5,888 nucleotides of DNA from Sphingomonadales bacterium UBA658 (lineage in GTDB: Bacteria > Pseudomonadota > Alphaproteobacteria > Sphingomonadales > Sphingomonadaceae): NCBI GenBank assembly GCA_002299195.1, contig DBOA01000151.1, positions 1 through 5,888 of the forward strand, given 5' to 3'. The notes beneath the pieces are model-generated. The model searched no databases, had not been told where the DNA came from, and worked only from the letters and a program-made list of their open reading frames with translations. The position numbers and the translations under genes were made by a program. Within the stretch, counting starts at the first letter, position 1, and each line of letters starts with the position of its first letter. Positions 1 through 5,647 of this stretch are shown here, piece by piece.

Positions 1-687
1 TATAATGGCATCGGCTATGCCGTGATGATGGCAACGCCCGTTGATCTTGAGGATTATGCTATTGGCTTTAGCATGTCGGAGGGGTTGATTAGCCGCGCTG
101 ACGAAATTTTGGCCGTTGACGCACATAAGGCCGATTTGGGCTGGATATTGCGGATACAGGTGCCGGCAGAAAATGCCGAAAAAGTCTTTGCCCGCGCCCG
201 TCAGCGCGTTTCGGAAAGCAGCTGCGGGCTGTGTGGTATGGATAATCTGGAAGAGGTCATGCGTCCCTTGCCGCGGGTCACTGCGCAGATCGATGTATCT
301 GACGCTGCCATGTTTACCGCATTATCGGCATTGCGTGCACATCAGACACTCAATGCCCAAACGGGTTCCGCGCACGCAGCGGCATTTTGTGGGCCCGATG
401 GCTCTATTTTGATGACGCGGGAAGACGTGGGCCGCCACAATGCGCTCGACAAATTGATTGGAGCGCTTGCCCGCGCGCACATAGGCACCTCAACCGGATT
501 TATCATTTTGACCGCGCGCTGCAGCCTTGAACTGGCGCAGAAGGCTATCCTTGCCAACTGTCCAATGCTCGTGACGATATCGGCGGCAACGGACCTTGCG
601 ATCGACGTGGCGGAAAAATCCGGCCTTCACCTGATCAGCTTAGCGCGTGCAGACTCGGCGCTTGCCGCAATGCCGCAAACCGGTTGA
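1..687 (+). CDS. fdhD: Formate dehydrogenase accessory sulfurtransferase FdhD, 5'-truncated
   Basis: FdhD passes sulfur from a cysteine desulfurase to the molybdenum bis-MGD cofactor, and formate dehydrogenase is inactive without it; it acts in the cytoplasm. The frame is open from base 1 (YNGIGYAVMMATPVDLEDYA), so the true start lies upstream; the GTG at 22 is internal. Visible family marks are the ATPVDLEDYAIGF block, the SESSCGLCG segment at about 208-234 that carries the paired cysteines (CxxC, matching the sulfur-carrying pair of E. coli FdhD), the EDVGRHNALDKLIG block near 421-459, and TARCSLELAQKA near 511-546. The C-terminus (SLARADSALAAMPQTG) lacks the usual ending of the family, often close to NVYTHPERI. 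Its last 53 bases overlap the convergent regulator gene. What is seen is 228 residues of a protein normally about 260-280 long. The family call is firm; which formate dehydrogenase it serves cannot be told from here. Confidence 0.95.
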   Translation, partial: YNGIGYAVMMATPVDLEDYAIGFSMSEGLISRADEILAVDAHKADLGWILRIQVPAENAEKVFARARQRVSESSCGLCGMDNLEEVMRPLPRVTAQIDVSDAAMFTALSALRAHQTLNAQTGSAHAAAFCGPDGSILMTREDVGRHNALDKLIGALARAHIGTSTGFIILTARCSLELAQKAILANCPMLVTISAATDLAIDVAEKSGLHLISLARADSALAAMPQTG

Positions 688-1549
688 TCAACCAGCTGCG
701 GAACATGGAAATCGCGGCATCGCCCAAATCATCGGCGTGGAGTTTTAGATAATAGCCATAGCCGTCTTCGATGACGGCATCATATGGCATGACCAGCCGC
801 CCGTCAGCGATTTCCCGGGCAAACATATCTATGTCGCCTAAAAATACCCCACTGGCGGCCATGGCATATTGCGCAGCGGCAATTGTCGTGTCGAACGCGA
901 GACCACCATGCGTGGCCATGGTCAGCCCATTTTGCCGCAGATAGGCCGTCCACAAAAGATCGCGCGGTTCTCCGTCCAGTTTCAGGTGAAGCAGCTCCTG
1001 ACTTTCCAGAAATTCCTCCAGCGACTTACCCTGACTGGCAATCGCCGTCGCGGGCGCACAGAGCGGCGCGACACGGACCATCCAAAGAAGGTCTGTAATC
1101 CGGTCGTCAACATTGGGGCGGTCATAGGCAATCGCCATATCGAAATCGGTGGCTGGCAAACCAGTGACATGCGCGCTCGAAACATCGAGCCGGATGTCCG
1201 GATGTTCAGCGCGAAAATCGCGCAGCATCGGCAGGAACAGCTGCTGTAACAAGGATGGCGGCACATGGAGCCGAAGCGAACGGCTCGTCACTTCATCATT
1301 GCGGATCGAGTTCATCGTTTGCTCAAGCCGGTCGAGGCATTTGCTCACAACGGGCAAAAGCTCTTCACCTGCGGGTGTTAGCAATAGGCGCGATGCGTCG
1401 CGGACGAAGAGTTGCTTACCCAACAATTCCTCAAGCCCGCCGACATGCCGGCTCATAGCGCTTTGCGACACCGAAAGCGCCGATGCGCCGCCTGTGAAGC
1501 TCAAATTCTGGCCCACCGCTTCAAAGGCGCGCAAGGCATTCAACGGCAA
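635..1549 (-). CDS. LysR-type transcriptional regulator, GcvA-like
   Basis: A probable DNA-binding regulator of the divergent operon. From the TTG at 1549 it is 304 residues, close to the usual 290-320. The winged helix-turn-helix fills about residues 1-60 (PLNALRAFEAVGQNLSFTGG, then SVSQSAMSRHVGGLEELLG, then LFVR and LLLTPAGEELL). A coiled linker follows at about 65-88 and a substrate-binding-like effector domain at about 90-295, with DFDMAIAYDRP and FDTTIAAAQYAMAASGVFLG typical of GcvA-like members. The start is uncertain: there is no ATG. The frame stays open upstream to a stop at 1595-1597 and encodes residues that read like family sequence (INRRWLPLNALRAF), so initiation at ATT (1582-1580, with AAAGG 8 bases upstream) or at another rare codon is possible. 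LysR regulators commonly control the divergent neighbour in response to its substrate, so I infer control of the Rieske-oxygenase operon. The effector is unknown. Confidence 0.93.
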   Translation of the reverse strand: MPLNALRAFEAVGQNLSFTGGASALSVSQSAMSRHVGGLEELLGKQLFVRDASRLLLTPAGEELLPVVSKCLDRLEQTMNSIRNDEVTSRSLRLHVPPSLLQQLFLPMLRDFRAEHPDIRLDVSSAHVTGLPATDFDMAIAYDRPNVDDRITDLLWMVRVAPLCAPATAIASQGKSLEEFLESQELLHLKLDGEPRDLLWTAYLRQNGLTMATHGGLAFDTTIAAAQYAMAASGVFLGDIDMFAREIADGRLVMPYDAVIEDGYGYYLKLHADDLGDAAISMFRSWLINRFAALRQAPSLHALS

Positions 1550-1590
1550 CCAACGACGGTTAATATTACTGCGGTTGGAAATGGGATCGA

Positions 1591-1595
1591 CCTTT
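1591..1595 (-). promoter_or_regulatory. Possible ribosome binding site for an upstream LysR start
   Basis: AAAGG on the minus strand, 8 bases before an in-frame ATT (1582-1580). The TTG at 1549 has no purine-rich stretch at the right distance. This would make the regulator 315 residues. ATT initiation is rare but known in bacteria (infC), so this is only suggestive. Confidence 0.3.
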
Positions 1596-1613
1596 CAAAA
1601 GCATATTGGTTTC

Positions 1614-1627
1614 CAGTGACGTCACTG
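1614..1627. promoter_or_regulatory. Perfect 14-bp palindrome, candidate operator
   Basis: CAGTGACGTCACTG is its own reverse complement over all 14 bases. It lies between the divergent regulator and the oxygenase gene, about 65 bases upstream of the regulator TTG and 100 bases upstream of the oxygenase ATG. A LysR tetramer or another dimeric regulator binding here could control both directions. It does not carry the simplest LysR box (T-N11-A inside a dyad) in an obvious way, so the binding protein is not settled. The palindrome is seen directly; the operator role is inferred from its position. Confidence 0.55.
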
Positions 1628-1648
1628 CCCTACATTTTGAGATAGGGC
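1627..1648. promoter_or_regulatory. Inverted repeat GCCCTA-N10-TAGGGC, candidate LysR site or hairpin
   Basis: Perfect 6-base arms at 1627-1632 and 1643-1648 are separated by an AT-rich 10-base spacer. The left arm shares its first base with the 14-bp palindrome, so the two dyads form one composite element. Arm size and spacing resemble interrupted dyads bound by LysR regulators. In RNA it could form a weak stem, but there is no U-tract after it, so it is not a convincing terminator. Confidence 0.4.
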
Positions 1649-1649
1649 T

Positions 1650-1663
1650 ATGCGAAAATGCGA
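1650..1663. repeat. Short direct repeat ATGCGA, 8-base period
   Basis: ATGCGA occurs at 1650-1655 and again at 1658-1663, just after the inverted repeat and inside the divergent regulatory region. It could be an activator half-site pair or chance; two 6-base copies are weak evidence. Confidence 0.25.
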
Positions 1664-1671
1664 TTTTATTA

Positions 1672-1679
1672 GACCGGTC
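1672..1679. promoter_or_regulatory. 8-bp palindrome GACCGGTC in the operon leader
   Basis: A perfect 8-base palindrome about 48 bases before the oxygenase ATG, following an AT-rich stretch (TTTTATTA at 1664-1671). It could lie near the promoter or transcript start. Palindromes of this size arise by chance, so the functional call is weak. Confidence 0.2.
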
Positions 1680-1714
1680 AAGTGGCCCATTCTCCAATCT
1701 GGGGAAAACTAACC

Positions 1715-1719
1715 AAAGG
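1715..1719 (+). promoter_or_regulatory. Ribosome binding site that sets the Rieske oxygenase start
   Basis: AAAGG sits 7 bases before the ATG at 1727. The earlier in-frame GTG at 1682 has no comparable site, so this element favours the ATG. Confidence 0.7.
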
Positions 1720-1726
1720 CATAAAA

Positions 1727-2938
1727 ATGGACTTAGGGCGGATTGACGCGCTGTTCCAGCAGCGTCGCGAAGGACACACCTTACCGCAGGGTCTTTACAC
1801 CGATCCTGACAGCTTCGATTTCGATATGGCCGCTATTTACGGCCAAAGCTGGCTTATGGCTGGTCTCGAATGCGAACTGCCCAAGGCCGGAAGCTATCTT
1901 TCGATGATGGTCGGCAAATGGCCGGTTATCATCACGCGTGATCGGCAGGGTGATATCCGTGCGTTTCACAACAGCTGCCGCCATCGCGGCTCCATGATTT
2001 GCGCCGTCGGCAGCGGGACCGCACCAAAGCTGGTGTGCCCTTATCATCGTTGGACATATGATCTGGATGGTTCTTTGTTTGCGGCAAACCGGATGGGCGA
2101 TGATTTTGACAAAGCCGAACATGGCCTGAAACCTGTCGCTATCGAATGTGTTGCAGGGGCAATCTTCATCTGCCTGTCCGAAACACCGCCGCCCATTGAC
2201 GATTTTAGCGCAAAGCTTGCCGAATATGCAGCGCCGCATAATCTGAAAGACGCAAAGCTCGCCTATGAGAGCGTTCTGGTCGAAAATGCCAACTGGAAAC
2301 TGGTTATGGAAAATGGCCGCGAATGCTATCACTGCAGCACCGGCCATCCCGAACTGTCAAAAACATTTCCGGTCGGAATGTCGAAGCATTTTGATAGCGG
2401 CGAAGATCCGCGCGTCATGGCTTTCGAAGAAAAAATGGACGCGCTTGGCCTGCCGCAAACCCCAGTTGAGGGGCATTATTGGCAAATCGCACGCTTTGCA
2501 TTGAACGAAGGCTGCGTTTCGATATCGGGCGACGGGAAGCACCTGTCCCAAAAGCTGATGTGCGACGCCAATGAAGGCGATATCGGCTCCATGCGCTGGG
2601 CGGTTGACCCGCACTGTTTTGTCCATTGCACTGCGGACCATGTTTTCATGTTCAGCGCTATGCCTGTCGGCCCCAATGAAACCCATGTCACCGGCAAATG
2701 GTATGTGCATAAAGATGCCGTCGAAGGTGTCGATTATGATGTCGAAAAGCTCATATCGTTGTGGACCATGACAAATTTGGAAGACAAGATGCTGGCCGAA
2801 AACAATCAATTGGGTGTGAACAGCCCCGGCTACACCCCAGGCCCCTATTCGCAAGAAGCCGAAATGCTCGCGTTGCGTTTTACCGACTATTATTGCGACA
2901 AGGCTCGTGATTATATTGCAACCCATGGCAAAGGATAA
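1727..2938 (+). CDS. Rieske [2Fe-2S] oxygenase alpha subunit, quaternary-amine type (GbcA/Stc2/CntA-like)
   Basis: A cytoplasmic non-heme iron oxygenase; relatives demethylate glycine betaine or stachydrine, or cleave carnitine, using O2 and electrons from a separate reductase. From the ATG at 1727 it is 403 residues, about the family length; the in-frame GTG at 1682 would add 15 residues that do not look conserved and lacks a ribosome site. The Rieske cluster ligands are C84-x-H86 and C104-x2-H107, spaced by 17 residues (CRHRG and CPYHRWTY). The catalytic domain carries ENGRECYHCSTGHPEL at 195-210: H202 and H207 should bind the mononuclear iron, D353 in TNLEDKML is the likely third ligand, and E199 is the bridging acid between the two metal sites. 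Glutamate there, rather than the aspartate of aromatic dioxygenases, is typical of the quaternary-ammonium group. The C-terminal NSPGYTPGPYS also fits. First gene of the operon; it overlaps the next gene. No small beta subunit is present. The exact substrate is unknown. Confidence 0.92.
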   Translation: MDLGRIDALFQQRREGHTLPQGLYTDPDSFDFDMAAIYGQSWLMAGLECELPKAGSYLSMMVGKWPVIITRDRQGDIRAFHNSCRHRGSMICAVGSGTAPKLVCPYHRWTYDLDGSLFAANRMGDDFDKAEHGLKPVAIECVAGAIFICLSETPPPIDDFSAKLAEYAAPHNLKDAKLAYESVLVENANWKLVMENGRECYHCSTGHPELSKTFPVGMSKHFDSGEDPRVMAFEEKMDALGLPQTPVEGHYWQIARFALNEGCVSISGDGKHLSQKLMCDANEGDIGSMRWAVDPHCFVHCTADHVFMFSAMPVGPNETHVTGKWYVHKDAVEGVDYDVEKLISLWTMTNLEDKMLAENNQLGVNSPGYTPGPYSQEAEMLALRFTDYYCDKARDYIATHGKG

Positions 2939-4184
2939 CATCAAGGGGTTGCGCCCCGAAACGCTGGCAGTCGCATTTGGTTATGACCCGGAAATGGGCA
3001 TGGGATCGGTCAAGCCACCGATCTTCATGACATCCACCTTTGTCTATCCCTCGGCGCAACATGCCAAGGACGTGCACGAAGCATATTTTGACGGCACGGG
3101 GCCGCTGGTGGGGGAAACCAACCACATTTATTCGCGGTTGGGGCATCCAGGCTTGGACTTCCTCGAAAAACGCCTCGCGGCAATCGATGGCGCAGAGGAA
3201 GCGGTTGCATATTCCAGCGGCATGGCCGCGCATTCAAGCATTGCGCTGGCCTATGTCCGCCCCGGCGACAGCGTGCTGCATGGCCGCCCGATCTATGGCG
3301 GCGTCGATATGCTCTACAACAGCATCATGCCGCAATTCGGATCGCATGTCGCCGCCTATACCGATGGCACAGACGAAACCGATGTCCGCAAAGCGGCTGA
3401 TGAAGCGATGGCTAAGGGCTCGTTGAAACTTATCATCGCCGAGACACCCGCTAACCCGACGGCAGCCGTGGTTGATCTTGATCTGATGGTACGGATTGCG
3501 GACGAAGTCGGTGCCAAGCAAGGACATCGGCCGCTGGTGGTGGTCGACAACACTTTGCTCGGGCCATTTGCGCAGCGACCCATTGAACATGGTGTCGACC
3601 TATGCATGACCTCGCTGACAAAATATTGCGGTGGGCATAGCGATCTGCTGGCAGGCGGGATTTCGGGTCGCAAGGAATTGATCGACCATCTGCGCATGCA
3701 ACGCACGACGTGGGGCAATCACCTTGATCCCTACACGTCATGGCTTGTCCTGCGTTCATTGGAATCGGTCGCTGTGCGCACCGAGCGTGCGATGCAAAAC
3801 GCGCGCGGTGTTGCCGAATTTCTGCGCGATCATCCCAAGGTCGCGGGTGTGACCTATTTGGGTTTCCTTGAACCCGGCACACGTCCTCGCGCGGTTTATG
3901 ATCGGCAGTGCAAGGCAGCCGGTTCGACATTCTCGTTCCACCTACACGGCGGTGAGGCAGAGGCCTTCCGTATGCTTGACCAATTAAAGCTGCTTAAGGT
4001 AGCGGTCAGTCTGGGCGGTTCGGAAACTTTAATCTGCCATTCGGCGAGTACCACGCATTATGCGGTCCCCCCCGCCCAGCGGTTGGCAGGCGGTATTACC
4101 GATGGCACAATCCGACTGTCTGTCGGGCTGGAACATGTTGACGATTTAATAGGCGATTTGCGCCAAGCGCTGGAGGCGGTGTAA
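2925..4184 (+). CDS. PLP-dependent Cys/Met-metabolism lyase (cystathionine gamma-synthase fold)
   Basis: A fold-type I PLP enzyme of the group that includes cystathionine gamma-synthase, gamma-lyase and methionine gamma-lyase, which eliminate or replace a group at the beta or gamma carbon of an amino acid. The ATG at 2925 gives 419 residues and matches the usual family beginning (MAKDNIKGLRPETLA); a GTG at 2907 would add six. Visible residues: Y69 and R71 (YSR, phosphate binding from the partner subunit), SSGM at 98-101 region, Y124 in PIYGG stacking on PLP, N177 in ETPANPT, D208 in VVDNT contacting the pyridine nitrogen, K233 in TSLTKY as the Schiff-base lysine, and R397 in TIRLSV for the substrate carboxylate. 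YGG replaces the cysteine-containing YGC of true methionine gamma-lyases. An extra loop lies at about 51-66. The gene overlaps the oxygenase gene by 14 bases and the next gene by one. With no methionine biosynthesis genes nearby, a catabolic lyase is more likely than a biosynthetic synthase; the reaction itself is inferred. Confidence 0.9.
   Translation: MAKDNIKGLRPETLAVAFGYDPEMGMGSVKPPIFMTSTFVYPSAQHAKDVHEAYFDGTGPLVGETNHIYSRLGHPGLDFLEKRLAAIDGAEEAVAYSSGMAAHSSIALAYVRPGDSVLHGRPIYGGVDMLYNSIMPQFGSHVAAYTDGTDETDVRKAADEAMAKGSLKLIIAETPANPTAAVVDLDLMVRIADEVGAKQGHRPLVVVDNTLLGPFAQRPIEHGVDLCMTSLTKYCGGHSDLLAGGISGRKELIDHLRMQRTTWGNHLDPYTSWLVLRSLESVAVRTERAMQNARGVAEFLRDHPKVAGVTYLGFLEPGTRPRAVYDRQCKAAGSTFSFHLHGGEAEAFRMLDQLKLLKVAVSLGGSETLICHSASTTHYAVPPAQRLAGGITDGTIRLSVGLEHVDDLIGDLRQALEAV
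4172..4176 (+). promoter_or_regulatory. Ribosome binding site of the HcnB-like gene
   Basis: GGAGG inside the end of the PLP-enzyme gene, 7 bases before the ATG at 4184. It is the best ribosome site in the window and supports this start although the gene begins inside the previous stop codon (TAATG). Confidence 0.75.
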
Positions 4185-5647
4185 TGGAACTGAATTTTAC
4201 CGGAACCGATATATGCGCGATTAATGGAACGCGCAGCGCTCCTGAAACGCATTATGATATTGTTGTCGTTGGCGCGGGGCCAAGCGGAGTTGCTGCGGCG
4301 ATCGACGCGGCGAAAGCCGGAGCAAAAGTACTGCTGGTTGATGAAAACCCCGTTTCGGGCGCTTTGATGGGCAATGACATACCGCTATATTTTGGCGGGC
4401 GGATGACCGCAGCGACCCAGAATACAGAACGCATGCTTGAGGCTATCTTCATGAGCATGCCCGCGCTTGAAACCGCAATGGATGCCGGCGCCGAATTGTT
4501 GCTCGGCACAACGGCATGGGGCGTTTACCGCAATGGTCCCGGCGTTGCCAGCCTGCCGCAGCAAGTTGTCGGCCTCGCCGATTCCGAACGGTCATGGTTG
4601 GTCAGTTTTGATAAAATTGTCCTCGCGACCGGCGCGCGCGATTTGGCGATGTCTTTCCCCGGGTGGAACCAGCCCGGCGTCATGGGCGCGGCGGCGCTTC
4701 AAATGCTGCTTACCCGTTATGAGGCATTTGCCGGACAACGCATTTTGGTCTTGGGCTCGCATGATCTCGCGCTCGAAACCGCACTGCTGGCGCAGGCGCG
4801 CGGTATCGACGTGGTTGGCCTGATTGAAGTCCGCGATGCACCGCAAGGGAATGCCGAACTGGTCGCCCAGGTCGCAGCCGCTGGCATCGCCATCCATTGT
4901 GGACAGACCATTACATCGGCAACAGGCGGCATCAACGGCATTGAAAGCGCAACGCTATCAACCGGAGACGTGATCGCCTGTGACACGATCTGCGTCGCTA
5001 TTGGCCTGATCCCGTCGATCGAACTGGTGGATGCGATGCACGGTCCGCGCGCGCTGAACGCCACGCGGGGCGGATACATTCCGGCCGGCGAGCCTTCGGT
5101 CACGGCCGTGGGCGATTGTGCGGGGCTGGCGGATAGCGGTTTCGACCATATCGCCTATCGTATGGACTGGATGCGTGCGCTATCGGACATCAGCGCCGAT
5201 GACACGATCATTTGCCAGTGCGAGGAAGTCACGCGCGCCGATTTGATTGGCGTACAGCCCCCGAATTACCTGTCGCGCCCGGCGCCAATGTGCGCCCGTT
5301 CGCTCGACACTTTGCTTCAGGACGGTCCGGCCAATCCGGACCAGATCAAGCGTTTGACGCGCGCGGGCATGGGCGTGTGCCAAGGTCGCCGTTGCCGCGA
5401 TCAAGTTGCAATGCTGCTGGCGATTGAGGCGGACAAGCCATTTGGCTCAATCCCGCTCGCCAGCCACCGTGCGCCGGTGCGTCCGCTGCCGCTCAAAATC
5501 CTTGCTGAATGGGATGAGCCCGCAGAAATGGACGCTGCATGGGATGTCTGGTTTGGCATCCCTACCCAGTGGGTGCCGGTTGAGGATATCAACACGCCTT
5601 ATCAGGATGAGCATCGCCAGATGCTTTACACGGGGATGTACACATGA
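4184..5647 (+). CDS. FAD oxidoreductase with BFD-like [2Fe-2S] domain (HcnB/OoxA-like subunit)
   Basis: Resembles the A-type subunit of opine oxidase, hydrogen cyanide synthase and D-hydroxyproline dehydrogenase, which works with a DAO-fold partner to oxidise an amino-acid C-N bond and pass electrons onward. Of 487 residues, about 24-330 form a two-Rossmann FAD/pyridine-nucleotide-type domain: GAGPSG at 30-35, D53 at the end of the second strand, LATGAR at 147-152 and AVGDCAG near 308-314. The second nucleotide motif is degenerate: VLGSHDLALETA at 189-200 lacks the middle and last glycines of GxGxxG, so NAD(P) binding is doubtful. The C-terminal BFD-like domain has C344-x-C346 (ICQCEEV) and C399-x4-C404 (GVCQGRRC), all four cluster cysteines being intact; about 52 residues separate the pairs, more than in HcnB itself. 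It overlaps the upstream gene by one base and the downstream partner by four (ATGA), as expected for subunits made together. Confidence 0.9.
   Translation: MELNFTGTDICAINGTRSAPETHYDIVVVGAGPSGVAAAIDAAKAGAKVLLVDENPVSGALMGNDIPLYFGGRMTAATQNTERMLEAIFMSMPALETAMDAGAELLLGTTAWGVYRNGPGVASLPQQVVGLADSERSWLVSFDKIVLATGARDLAMSFPGWNQPGVMGAAALQMLLTRYEAFAGQRILVLGSHDLALETALLAQARGIDVVGLIEVRDAPQGNAELVAQVAAAGIAIHCGQTITSATGGINGIESATLSTGDVIACDTICVAIGLIPSIELVDAMHGPRALNATRGGYIPAGEPSVTAVGDCAGLADSGFDHIAYRMDWMRALSDISADDTIICQCEEVTRADLIGVQPPNYLSRPAPMCARSLDTLLQDGPANPDQIKRLTRAGMGVCQGRRCRDQVAMLLAIEADKPFGSIPLASHRAPVRPLPLKILAEWDEPAEMDAAWDVWFGIPTQWVPVEDINTPYQDEHRQMLYTGMYT
5632..5636 (+). promoter_or_regulatory. Ribosome binding site of the HcnC-like gene
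   Basis: GGGGA lies 7 bases before the ATG at 5644, inside the end of the upstream gene. It supports the ATGA-overlap start. Confidence 0.55.

Noticed and set aside
1..6. TATAAT at the window start, a perfect -10 box
   Set aside because: It is read through in frame as fdhD codons (Tyr-Asn) and no coding start follows at a suitable distance.
869..1645. Plus-strand open frames opposite the regulator gene
   Set aside because: They are shadows of the LysR gene; the opposite strand has a clear HTH and effector domain.
1635..1670. Sigma-70 promoter for the operon (TTGAGA at 1637 with AT-rich TTTTAT at 1664)
   Set aside because: The spacing is 21 bases and neither box is close enough to consensus to be called.
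1682..1726. GTG start adding 15 residues to the Rieske oxygenase
   Set aside because: No ribosome site, residues not family-like, and the ATG at 1727 has AAAGG at good spacing.
1781..2944. Two long minus-strand open frames (188 and 195 residues) opposite the Rieske oxygenase
   Set aside because: Composition is that of an antisense shadow, no recognisable motifs, and the sense gene has all catalytic residues.
3451..3930. Minus-strand open frame of 159 residues opposite the PLP enzyme gene
   Set aside because: Arg/Pro/His/Ser-rich shadow typical of antisense GC-rich DNA, with no domain recognised.
4067..4073. Run of seven C in the PLP gene as a possible phase-variation or frameshift site
   Set aside because: The reading frame is intact across it and ends in conserved family sequence including the carboxylate-binding arginine; seven C is short for a phase-variable tract.
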